From assembly GCA_015657535.1 (NCBI GenBank), contig JADHZB010001440.1, positions 1-12,591 on the forward strand: a stretch of 12,591 bases of DNA, given 5' to 3'. Origin of the DNA: Nephromyces sp. MM_2019 (Eukaryota > Apicomplexa > Aconoidasida > Nephromycida). Made by a program: the position numbers and the translations under genes. The notes below the pieces were generated by a model. The model saw only the letters and a program-made list of their open reading frames with translations. It ran no database searches and was not told the DNA's origin. Positions 1-9,600 of this stretch are shown here, piece after piece (the first letter of the stretch is position 1; each line of letters starts with the position of its first letter).

Positions 1-98
1 ACACACACACACAGACACACACACACAGACACATAAATACGCAGACAAGTATACACACACGAACGCACACACACAAGGAACTAAAAAAAAAAAAAAAA
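1..98. repeat. CA microsatellite and 16-A run
   Basis: Positions 1-76 are interrupted (CA)n. A run of 16 A occupies 83-98. Confidence 0.95.
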
Positions 99-99
99 G

Positions 100-880
100 T
101 AATACACCCTCGAAAGTTTCCGATGCCTCCTTCACATGCAAGGCTTCTAAAAGCTAAGCATCACCAACGCTAAAACTCCTATGTTCTCTGCTTAAATTCT
201 ATTGAGAATAACCCCTACTATCTGCCAATATATGCTCAAGACAGGAGAAGCAAATTAAGGCGACTGTAAGTACACCATTCGTGTGCGAAGGCCAGAATAA
301 TACAGGAAAATAAACGAGCAAAGCACAAAACTCCAAGCCAAATTTAAGCGTCAAGATCAAAACCCTAAACCCTTGTAAGCAAATACTCATATTTTAAGCT
401 TATTTTTGCTTCGTTGTTAGAACAACAGCCAAATAAACGTATAATAAGCATTTAATATACTCTTTAAACAACACCTCTCTTTCTTAGATTATCAGAAAGT
501 GTGTGTTGAATGTATCTACAGATTCTTCAGAGCTAGGGTGCCTTCATTACAGACTCAGAGAGGTAAAGAATGAGCATCGCTTTATACGGAGCTTTTTCTT
601 CTATTTAATCGCACTGAAGCTGCAGAGTAAAAAGCAGCACTAAGCATGTCAAACAAACAGCACCAAAGTGACGAATAGAGCTCTTAACAACTACGAGGCC
701 TTAGGGTAGAGTTCCATCTTCAAACAGTTGAGCTTTCTTGGCATGCAAGCACTTGGACGGTGTGTGTGTGTGTGCTGATCGCGCAAAAATCTGCAAATAT
801 TTGCAAATTTCAAACGTATTTTTACGTCTTTGTTGTTATGCTCGGGATGAGCGTGTGTTGTTGAACATGTGAGAGGAATT
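100..880. other. Non-repetitive region without a confident gene
   Basis: Mixed-composition DNA with short open stretches on both strands flanked by possible splice sites, for example plus 487-562 (CTTTCTTAG acceptor, GTAAAG donor). None is longer than about 25 codons and none is recognised. A GT tract occurs at 760-774. Confidence 0.5.
199..263 (-). CDS. Weak candidate: C-terminal exon of an unrecognised minus-strand gene
   Basis: A GTACTTACAG acceptor (minus strand, ending at 264) opens a 65-nt frame reading ALICFSCLEHILADSRGYSQ then a stop at 199. Splice signal and open frame are the only support; no family is recognised. A frame without the splice site extends back to an ATG at 390. It may be chance. 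Confidence 0.18.
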
Positions 881-1023
881 TACTGCTGAGGCCCAATAGT
901 GTGTGTGGGCATGTTTAAGGGTGTGTGAGAGCGACACACTGCTGAGGACCAATACTGCGTGTGTGTGTGTGTGTGTGTGCGCTATTACAAGTAGAAGGCA
1001 TGCTTACTGCTGAGCCCAAATAC

Positions 1024-1063
<40 letters not shown>

Positions 1064-1090
1064 ATTACAAGTACAAGACTTGCTTACTGA
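881..1090 (+). repeat. Tandem repeat, 67-81 bp units with long GT tracts
   Basis: Two clear units, about 940-1006 and 1007-1087, share CTGCTGAG-CCAATACTGC, a GT tract, then GCTATTACAAGTA. The GT tract is about 22 nt in the first and about 36 nt in the second. A diverged unit precedes them from 881. Confidence 0.85.
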
Positions 1091-1094
1091 AAGT

Positions 1095-1470
1095 GTACTA
1101 GTCAGTGGGCTAGCAGATTTGTTTAATACTAAGAGCACTACTTAGCATTCTACAAGCAAGCACACAGAACTTTCTACTGTAGCAAACTACACAAACACTC
1201 ATCATGCGAGCAACTCCTTGCCGTAACGCTAGCAAACGGTGCTTTCACTGGATAATGAAATGATGAAACAAACACCATCAACTACAGTAAGAGGCTTCTT
1301 CAGCTATAAAGGGAGGGTTTTGTAGAGGGGGGATAATCACCATCACTTCTTCAGATAAAGATGTGTTTGTGTGTGTGCTTTAGCGTGTGTGCGTGCGTGT
1401 GGACAGTTTTGGTGTAGACTGTAAGCGTGTGTGCGATAGAGGACAGATCTTCTGCCCAGTTTTGACTACA
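1095..1470. other. Region without a confident gene
   Basis: Downstream of the ZNHIT3-like stop. It holds GT-rich tracts (1364-1430) and one short minus-strand open stretch near 1268-1350. There is nothing I can name and no canonical AATAAA on the minus strand close to the stop. Confidence 0.5.
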
Positions 1471-2425
1471 TTATTTAGCAATATTTTCTCTTAAAGAAAC
1501 GGAACCTTCGGGATCGACTGTATACATTACTTCATCAACAAACTTCAGGAAAAACTCATCTTCAAGATAAGGCATCATAGCAGTTACCATATCCTTTGAC
1601 TGAGAAATACCTCTGACTACTCGCTTAAGATAAGCATCCTTAGCAAAGTACTCGAGAAGCTTATCGTTGCAAACTGCAGGGAGGGGCCAAAAGTGAGGGT
1701 GTGTGAAAGAGAGAGAAGAAGAGGGAGAGAAGGGCAGAAAGAAGATATATAAGTGTGTATAAGCGAAAAACATCACCTCCCACATACTCATACACATCAC
1801 CCCCCCCTAGTTATAAGCATCACCCCCCATACTAAAAAGCATCAACCCTCTCCACCACTAAAACATTAACTCTCTTCATCACCTAACATCATCCCCCCTA
1901 CATTACCCCGCCTCCATATCACCCCACACCAACAGCCCCCCCACATCAACCCCCTTGACATCCTCCCTAACCCCCTAACAACATACGCAAGGCTTGCTTC
2001 TGCTCCAAGCTCAACGTCCATTCTTCGCTCCCTTCTGCTGCCACATTCTCCTCATCCGTCGCATCCTCTTGCTTATCCCCTTCAGTCGACGGCCCCCCTC
2101 CTCCAACACACGCTGTGGTTGCGGGGAGGGAAGACACCCCCCTCTCATCAACTGTGCGCGTTTCCTCTGGCTGCTCTAGAGAAGGAGAAAACTTGCTTAA
2201 TAACACTAAGCACGTACTTTGATGCACTTTATAGCAGTCCAATGAGCAGCTAAAGCTTCGGCAACACTTCATGCGATACTTTGCAGTCACCTCTTTGCAC
2301 ACACAGCAAGTTGAGTTGGATATAGTCGAAGAGGCCAGTGATTTGCTAGTGATTTTAGCGTGTGCACGAGCCGTTTTTTGGGGAGGGTGGCTCCTTAGGA
2401 CCTTCACAAGGTGAGATTTTCCCAT
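1471..2425 (-). CDS. ZNHIT3: HIT-type zinc finger protein, ZNHIT3/Hit1-like (two exons)
   Basis: Likely box C/D snoRNP assembly factor (ZNHIT3 in animals, Hit1 in yeast, partner of NUFIP1/Rsa1), nuclear. Exon 1 is 2425-1987 and exon 2 is 1673-1471, read on the minus strand. Donor GTATGT (1986-1981) and a pyrimidine-rich acceptor ending CTGCAG (1674) join in phase 1 to give 213 aa. Residues 40-72 form the HIT finger: CCVC, then KYRMKCC, SCSLDC and HQSTC. The family normally has KYxCPxC; here the third Cys is Met52 and a Cys sits two residues later, so zinc ligation may be altered. Residues about 75-140 are an acidic, low-complexity linker. The C-terminal segment (LLEYFAKDAYLKRVV, then FFLKFVDEV and VDPEG) matches the layout of the conserved ZNHIT3 C-terminal region. 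Human ZNHIT3 is about 155 aa; the extra length is an N-terminal 40 residues plus the linker. A pyrimidine tract ending in AAG just upstream of the ATG (2442-2426) resembles an acceptor, so the true start may lie in an earlier exon. Confidence 0.66.
1674..1986 (-). other. ZNHIT3-like intron, G-run rich on the coding strand
   Basis: 313-nt intron with GTATGT donor and CTGCAG acceptor. Its donor-proximal two thirds (about 1797-1980) reads as many runs of four to eight C on the plus strand, i.e. G runs in the transcript, spaced by imperfect copies of a CATCAC-type spacer. The acceptor-proximal third (1677-1745) is a TCTCTC-type pyrimidine tract in the transcript. The G runs could form quadruplexes. 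Confidence 0.6.
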
Positions 2426-2659
2426 CTTGGAAGAGAGAGGAGCGATTTCATGCGAGGGTGCGTGTGTGTGTGTGGATTTATGCTGGTGATGGTTGGTGTG
2501 TGTGCGTCTGGGCTTATCCTGAAAGAGATGGTGGAAGTCGTGGGTGAGGAGGCTAGTAGTATGGAGTGGAGGAAGGGATGATCAGACCACCAAGAATAAA
2601 GCTTGCCATACACAAGGGGAGGATTCTCCTGCGATATCAAACAAGCATAGCTTAAGCTT

Positions 2660-2805
2660 GTTGAGGGGGATATGTGGAGGGGTATATTAGACGTGAGGGG
2701 GGTGTGGTAGATACGGCTTTAACAGGGGTAGGTATCAGTTTAATGAGTGAGGGGGGGGCTTATATACGGAGGGTAGATACGGCTTCAATGAGTCAGGGGA
2801 GTATA
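2660..2805 (+). repeat. G-rich local duplication upstream of the ZNHIT3-like gene
   Basis: GTAGATACGGCTT-AA occurs at about 2707 and 2774, and ATGAGT-AGGGG at about 2743 and 2790. Several runs of four to eight G lie on the plus strand. Confidence 0.7.
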
Positions 2806-2871
2806 GGTGTACGGATAAAACTAGTGAGAGGGGGATGTGTGCAGTGAAGCTTTCCACCCTTTAAAATACGA

Positions 2872-3002
2872 TTAACTTAGGGGGTATTCTCTACTTGCTA
2901 GGAAGCATTTTTCTTCAAAAAAAATATACTCTTCACGATGAGGGTATCCTTCCTTATACTTTGAAAAAGTATTGAGTGCAACAGCAGAAGGAGCCTCTTC
3001 CT
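2872..3002 (-). CDS. Candidate terminal exon, hypothetical minus-strand gene
   Basis: An open minus-strand frame ends at a stop at 2872. Its last 42 residues (starting EEAPSAVALN and including KYKEGYPHREEYIFFEEK) are charged, mixed in composition and unlike the repeat translations around them. Possible acceptors are TTTCCATAG at 3003 or pyrimidine-backed AG sites further upstream; without splicing the frame runs back to an ATG at 3099. The opposite strand is also open (2972-3217), so strand is uncertain. No family is recognised. Confidence 0.3.
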
Positions 3003-3214
3003 CTATGGAAACAATGGATAGCTCAAGAGGCAGAGCTTCAGCAACACAACAGAAAAAATTCACAGAAAACCACGAAAAACAACTTTCTAGAGGAGGCAAG
3101 CATGAAGAGGAGGCAGTCGTAATGTTGGCGGGGTGGTCTTCAGTGAAAGTATTTCACCGTGTGTGCGGAGCAGCCAAAAAGGTGCCATTTCGTAAGCTCG
3201 CACATACATACAAG

Positions 3215-3363
3215 TGAAGATTAACACATATAGAAACAGTTGTGAAGATTCTTAAACACAATTACCTGAAGATTAGCACATAAACACACGTGAAGACGCG
3301 CACACAAATGCACATGAAGACTTGCATACAAACAGATATGAAGATGCGCACAAACACAAGAAG
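3215..3363 (+). repeat. 24-bp tandem repeat, six copies
   Basis: Units start with TGAAGA at 3215, 3243, 3267, 3291, 3315 and 3339 (spacing 28, 24, 24, 24, 24). The consensus is roughly TGAAGATKMGCACANAAACACA. Related GAGAAGACGCACACACA phrases continue, degenerate, to about 3665, suggesting one decayed satellite. Confidence 0.85.
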
Positions 3364-3788
3364 TGATCGAATATTCCCAAAGAGATGCAAGTCACACACA
3401 CACAAGATACGCTTACACACCTAAGAATAAGCGCATACACACACTCAAACGACACACGCATATGCTCAAATGACTCAGGGATACTCACAAGACGCACACC
3501 GAGAAGACGCACACACACACACACGAACGACGTACATACATGCACTCAAAAGACGCACACACATGCTGAGAAGCTGTACTCATGCACGCGCACTGCGAAA
3601 GACATGCACACTGAGAAGACAGGCACACACACAGGCGAGAAGATGCACGCACACGCACATGCAAGAAGTTTCACGGACACTCAGACAGTATTATGAACTT
3701 ATCTGTAGCCGATAGTCTTATTCACACACCGAAAGATAAGCTTAAACAAACCAGTTCACTTCTTGCACACACAACTTCAAAGTTCTAC

Positions 3789-3853
3789 TCGCTTAAGAGC
3801 CTCGCATAAGTCATAGCTCCGCACACAGTGATCGAACATAATCTTCACTTGAG
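3789..3853 (-). CDS. Candidate internal exon, hypothetical minus-strand gene
   Basis: A 65-nt complex island between CA tracts. On the minus strand it has a CTTACAG acceptor (3856-3854), a 21-codon open frame (starting QVKIMFDHCV and ending EALKR) and a GTAGAA donor (3788). It may belong to the same gene as the candidate exon at 2872-3002, since in minus orientation the intervening CA repeats read as GT, like the PSMA6 introns. Not recognised; splice phase with that exon works only for some acceptors. Confidence 0.25.
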
Positions 3854-3869
3854 CTGTAAGTGCATCATA

Positions 3870-4675
3870 TCCCTCGCACACACAAACTAGGTGTCACACA
3901 CGCAGCAACTGACGTGATAGCTCCTTCTTCCACGCACGCAGCCTTTCCCCCACACATGCACTCGGGGCACACACACCCCATTCGCATATACCACCGCCAG
4001 TTACCACCATCACACACAATAACACACCCATCTCCACCCTCACACAAAATAACACAGGCACACACAGCCCATTCGCATACACCACCACCACATACTCCCT
4101 TAGTACACAATACAGACCCATGTCCCCCTAACAAATTCCTAGCACTTCATCCCCACAAATTCTCCCCCCACATACCCTAGCAACCCTCACCAAACGTATA
4201 GCCACCACACACACCCTCCATACTCTACATGCTTACCCCAACACACACCCATCCACCCCCCTCACACACGCTTATCTCAAGTCTATCCGCACTCCTCATA
4301 CACACCACACCCACCCCGTATCGCGGGATACATAAAAGTAACCAGGTGATATCCACCCCCCAACGCCCACAGTACACCCACACACACACACACGTCTTGA
4401 ACCATGTCAACTTTCCTTTGTGGTAGAGTATACTAACAAAGACTCATGATTAACTAGCTACACACACACGCCCCCAAACACACATTCCCCCCTTACATAC
4501 CTCCCGGATTCGCACAACCTACCCTCACACACCCACGCTACCACGCACACACATAATAACCCCCCCGCACACACCCTCACCCGCATACACCCCCACCACA
4601 CACACCCTCCCCGCACACAACCCCAAACCCACCCACACACACAAAAAAGCAACCGGCACGCACACACGTAGTATA
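3870..4675 (+). repeat. C/A low-complexity tract
   Basis: About 800 nt made almost only of C and A on this strand, with few G or T. It contains a 91-bp duplication (CCATTCGCATAYACCACC at 3978 and 4069). One complex island at about 4395-4460 interrupts it; on the minus strand that island has a short open stretch (ILYHKGKLTWFKT) but no firm exon. Confidence 0.85.
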
Positions 4676-6352
4676 GCTATCAGCACACGCAGGCACTGCT
4701 TAATATCTTCCCCACTTATCTCACGGTTTTTTAATTTGAGAAGAACCCTCTGGTATACTGCCTCTAAGCTCTATATACTTCGTCTAAAGAATCATCGATT
4801 TTTTCGCTGGAAAGTGTGTGTGTGTGTCTGTGTTCCATGCTCATATATACTTACTTTAACATATAAACAAGAAAAGAGATTCGTATGGGCTTCACACCTT
4901 CATACACAAGGAGGAGGTGAGGCATGGCTTCTTTGTGTGTTGCACGGACAAGTAGTTGAGGACTACATCCAACAATATGCGCGTGTGTGCTGCTTTAGCT
5001 CTTCTTTTTGATGCTTGTTCTTCTTTTTGTGGAATAAGTTATGAATGTGTGTGCTTCCTGCGGCTTCTTCTTCTTCTTTTTATGCTTTAGTCGATTCTCC
5101 TTTTGTGTACTTTTGGGCAAGTTTGGAACAGTAGTGCTTTCACGCTTGGGTGTGCAAAGTGAGATCTTTGTTTTGGATGTGTTTTTGGGTGTGTTGGTGT
5201 GGGTGTGTGTGTTGGTGTGTGTGTTGGTGTGTGTGTTGGTGTGTGTGTTGGTGTGTGTGCTGGTATGTAGTTGGTGTGTGTGCTGGTATGTAGTTGGTGT
5301 GTGTGTTGGTGTGTGTGCTGGTATGTAGTTGGTGTGTGTGTTGGTTTACATGTGTTTGTGTGGGTGGGTATCCGTGTGTATGTGGGCCTATGTGTGAAGT
5401 AGAGATGGAAAACGCGGTGTATGTGCGCCATTGAGGTGCCGCGATTCTTCTATAAAGAAGCTGCACATTCATATGTAAGAGAGTGTGTGTACCTCACTGA
5501 AGATTCCGCGTATTTTCCGCATTTTCCTGATGATGAAATGCAGTTTTTTTTTATGTGTTAACTCGCAGTTACACTGTTTGAGTGTAAGTACACCAGTGGT
5601 CACTTTTGCAGTTTATAGATACCTTGATACACGTTGTGCTTGTGCTCAGGAGGGCATATTTTCGTATGTGTGCGTAGATCTGGGAATCTTCTCGGATTTT
5701 TTAGGGTTTACTTGTGTGTTTGAGTGTGTGCTTAGCTGTGTGCGTGCGTATATGGGTGTTGGTATGTTTGTGTGTATATGGGTGTTTGTGTTTGTGTTTG
5801 TGTGTAAGTCTGTGTGTTGGTATGTATGGCTGTATGTACATGTGCTTTTGTGATTGCTTTTTCATTTACATCTTCATAAGATCTAGGATACCCATTTAAA
5901 ACCATTGCTATCTGTGTTTGTATATCCTTGTAAAGCATGAGGTTGAAGTTTAACGTCGTTTTTTTACTGTTACCCCCTGCGTCTTATGTTGGCGTTGTGT
6001 GTGTATGATATGTGTGTGTGTTCTTTGTTTCTGAAGTAGCCCTTGCGTGTCCGAAGAATTTTGTGTATACCTTCTAGAGCTTTTTTATGTGTGAATACCC
6101 CATGTTTTTATTGCGGTAACACCAGGGAACACTCACTGTGTGCGGCTTTTTGGCCAATCCCTGCTTTCTCTATGATCTATCTTGGCTGTACGTACACCCC
6201 ATATCATCCGCTGGCTTGCAGGATTCTCACTGTGTGTGTGCTTACAGTGTGTGTGCGCTCTCGAGTATCTGTGCCTGAGAAGGAAACTGCAAGTTGAATA
6301 CGGAAGTTTCTTTTGGATAAAGTGATCTTCCTGAACAATACAAAGGTAATAG
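4676..6352. other. Complex islands and GT tracts, no gene model resolved
   Basis: Mixed sequence at 4700-5180, 5400-5660, 5860-5960 and 6030-6350, split by GT-rich tracts. Short open stretches with splice-like borders occur on both strands. Examples: minus 5938-5870, an ATG frame beginning MLYKDIQTQIAMVLNG with a GTAAAT donor; minus about 4949-4770, with a possible 48-nt intron; plus 5418-5555. None matches a family I know, and support for either strand is similar, so I leave them uncalled. Confidence 0.4.
5186..5352 (+). repeat. GT-rich minisatellite
   Basis: A 10-bp GTGTGTGTTG unit repeats in tandem, then alternates with GTGTGTGCTGGTATGTAGTTG (about 21 bp) at three sites (near 5255, 5276 and 5316). 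Open frames through it on either strand are repeat translations. Confidence 0.85.
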
Positions 6353-6617
6353 GTAAGCTTTTGTGTGTGTGTTAGTATGGTAGTGGAGGTGAGCTCATGT
6401 GTGGGAGGTGATGAGGGTTTAAGACGGAGCTAATTGATATGGTTTGATGTTTTGATAAAAGCTTGTGTGTATGGAGCTGTACTTGCGTCACCCAGAATGT
6501 GTGTGTATCGAGGTGTATATACACTTAATTCATGTGTGTATAGAGGTGTGCGTACACCTGATCTGAAAGTATAGTATCTTCGCTTTACCTCGTGTGTGTG
6601 CGCTCTTGAAATTTCAG
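6353..6617 (+). other. Probable 5'-UTR intron of PSMA6
   Basis: A GTAAGC donor follows a complex, non-repetitive stretch (about 6290-6352). A second possible donor, GTAATA, lies at 6346. A TTTCAG acceptor at 6617 sits 13 nt before the PSMA6 ATG. The body is GT-rich with two GTGTA-NN-TACAC-like palindromes, as in the coding introns. This would put a non-coding first exon just left of 6353. Inferred from splice signals only. Confidence 0.38.
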
Positions 6618-6630
6618 CTGTTTAGACGAT

Positions 6631-9600
6631 ATGTCGCGTGGTTCTCAAAGCATGTATGACCGTCAGATCACGGTCTTTTCTCCTGATGGAAACCTCTATC
6701 AAGTTGGTATGTACAGCAGGTGGTTGATGGTGGGATATAAACAATGCTTTGTGTGTGTGTCTTTGTGTGGTGTACTATAGAGCGTTTGTACATTGGTTGG
6801 TGTATGCATGTATGTGTAAGTGTGTTCTATATTGAGTTTTTATGTAGAGTGTATGTACACTGCCTGGTGTTTGTGTACTTTAGAGTGTATTTACACTACC
6901 TGGTGAGTATGGGTGTGTGTGTCCTGTAGGGTGTATATACACAGCTTGTGTGTGAGTGTGCTGTGGAGTTTATGTACACTCACTTTTCTTTGTGATTTTA
7001 CCTTCAAAATGCTTGTTATAGAGTATACGATAAAGGCGATCAAGAACACCAACCTCACCGCTATTGCCTTGAAGGGCAAGGACTCTGTGTGTGTGGTGGT
7101 GCAGAAAAAGGTCCCAACTCAACAAATTACGCAGGTATACACGCAGTGCAGTTGATGCTGTAGGAGCTTACATATGCTCTAAACCATATGATAGCAGTAT
7201 GTCTATAGATGTATCAGGTGTATGTACATCAAGAAGGGTGTGTATGTGTGGTTGGTGGGGTTTTATGGCGTGAAGATTAGAGGTGTACCGTATGTGTGTG
7301 CGGTCGGTGAAGTTTCACCGTGTAAAGATAGGAAGTACCGCCTGTTTATGTCAATGATAATTGTGCTCTCCAGTGTACATACAGGGTGCTGCAATGTGTG
7401 TGAGCGTTATTATTCTTGAGGGTACGCTTTCCAGTGTATATGCAGGATGTTGCCATGTGTGCTATTGTTGGAAGTGAGATCTCCAGCCTACATATAGGGC
7501 ACATTTATATGTGTGTGCTCAAGTGAGCATTGTCTACTGAGTTCTATGGAGTATGGGTGTGTGTAGGATAAACTTCTGGATCTGTCGTATGTTACCAGCC
7601 TTTATAATGTATCAGATACGATTGGAGCAGCCCTTCTAGGAATGCCAGGTTATAAGAGGGGGAATTGCACTGTGTAGGATTTTGGCATGTGTGTGTGCGT
7701 GCATATGACTATGCATGTGTGTATACATGCGAGTATCACTATATGTGTGTGTGCATGTTTGTATGTGCATATCTCACCTCCTGCCTGAATATCCCCTATA
7801 ACCCCCTTGAGGGAGTCTCGACGCTGCCCTCAACACATATTAGTGCCTTTATGAATAGTGCTCACTCCACCCCACTCACCACCACCGTCTTCACCCCCTT
7901 CTCCACCCCCCACCCCCTGTGTGTTTACATTCCTTCTTGTCTTTTTATACCCAGGGGATTGCCGAAGTATTCTCTATAGGGCTAGGCAAGAGACTGCAGA
8001 GTTCAAGTATAATAAGGACTACGATGTGCCAATTCACTGGCTCTGCCAGCGAGTGGCTGATATCAATCAGGTCTTCACTCAGCATGCCTACATGAGGCTG
8101 CATGCGTGTGGTAAGTTCTCAGCCCTTTACGCTGTATGATTACGTGGAGGTATGTGTGTGCGTGGGTGTGTATGTGTGTGCGTGGGTGTGTATGTGTGTG
8201 CGTGGGTGTGTATGTGTGTGCGTGGGTGTGTATGTGTGTGCGTGGGTGTGTATGTGTGTGCGTGGGTGTGTATGTGTGTGCGTGGGTGTGTATGTGTGTG
8301 CGTGGGTGTGTATGTGTGTGCGTGGGTGTGTATGTGTGTGCGTGGGTGTGTATGTGTGTGTGTGGGTGTGTATGTGTGTGTGTGTGGGTATGCAGCAACG
8401 CCTGAAGGCAAGCAAATATAGTAGCTGATACACAAGCAGATACACACAGAAAGGCATGCAGGCTCACACTCTTACGCAGAGAGAGACGTATATGCGTACA
8501 AAGACCCAGGAACACAAGCGCACATACATAGGTACACAGAGACTCACCCTTACTCGCACACACGTATGTACACGCGCATGCGCATGGGCACATACAGAGC
8601 CTCACTCTTGTGCAGACACGCACACACACAAAACCTGGCACATAAAGAATCGCACTCTTGCCCAGACACGCCCAGGCATACACCTATAAGAATATTGGAA
8701 ATCGCACTGTAGGCAGACTCGCACACAAAGACACACACAGAGATACACAAAAATGTGCAGAAATATACCGAAATACACTCATACCAAGTTAGAATCACAC
8801 GTAGATGCGCACACGCGCACAGATACACGCACACTTACTTACTTACACACACACAGGCTTGCATAAAAGCTTACACTAGTACACAAAGACGCAAAACACG
8901 CAAAGGCACACACAACACAGGGAAAGATAGAAGAAACACGCGCTTGTACATAAGGCTGTGCTATTCACACGTTATACAAAGGGTAGTTGGTATCGTCTTC
9001 AATAGCGTTTTCCATTGCATTTATTCCTTTTGTGGTATATCTGGTGTAACTTGAGAGTACATACACTCCACATTAGAAGGTGTGTGTGTGTGTGTGTGTG
9101 ACTGTATTATAGGTGGAATCTTCATCTCGATAGACGATGAGCAAGGCCCATCTATTTATCGTTTTGATCCTGCTGGGTGGTTCGCTGGCTATAAGGTAGT
9201 GTACTTACTTTACCTCTCTGTTGTGAAAGGAGTTTTTTCCTTGATCTTTACTATGCTCTATCTGGAGAGGTGTTGTGTGTGTGCAGCTCTTCTATACTAG
9301 CTTGTGTGGTACACTCAGCTATTCTGTACTAGCTTATCCCTGTTTGTGCTGTGCGCCCGGCTCTTTTGTACTGCCTTAACCCTATGTGTGTCCTATACAC
9401 CAAGTTCTTCTGTACTACCTTATCCTTGTGTGTGTGCAGGCGTGTGCTGTAGGCTCAAAGGAGCAAGAGGCTACTAACGTGTTAGAAAAGATTGTTCGTA
9501 AAGGAGTGCTTCTTGATGAGTTTGAAAACATCTGCTCTGCCATCAGCTGCCTTCAGACAGTCTTATCTGTCAACTTTAAAGCCAACGAGATTGAAGTAGG

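Larger units (their letters stand above)
8111..9112 (+). other. PSMA6 intron 4, GT half followed by CA half
   Basis: 1002 nt, the largest intron here; GTAAGT donor and TTATAG acceptor. About 40 nt after the donor a 20-bp minisatellite runs for 240 nt (GT-rich). From about 8430 to 8960 the strand bias flips to CA-rich, then a short GT tract (9081-9100) precedes the acceptor. Confidence 0.85.

Noticed and set aside
448..573. Possible plus-strand exon ending before GTAAAG
   Set aside because: It has fair splice borders, but only about 24 codons, no family match and no linked exon; similar stretches occur on the other strand.
3385..4667. Several overlapping open frames on both strands in the CA tract
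   Set aside because: They consist of His/Thr or Cys/Val repeats produced by CA/GT sequence in all frames.
4770..4955. Minus-strand two-exon C-terminus joined by a 48-nt intron
   Set aside because: The phase fits, but the intron is far shorter than all others here, the acceptor side is CA repeat, and the plus strand is also open; not enough to call.
5087..5472. Two minus-strand open frames of about 110 codons
   Set aside because: Most of their length is HTPTHT repeat from the GT minisatellite. Short non-repeat ends look protein-like but several frames on both strands are equally open.
7111..7134. Using an earlier donor (GTCCCA) in PSMA6 exon 2 to remove the insertion
   Set aside because: It would also delete the conserved Val-Pro of QKKVP and uses a poor donor; the GTATAC donor fits better.
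8075..8683. 202-codon minus-strand open frame
   Set aside because: It translates the 20-bp minisatellite and CA tract as [12 protein letters not shown] repeats and sits inside a PSMA6 intron; no non-repeat protein signal.
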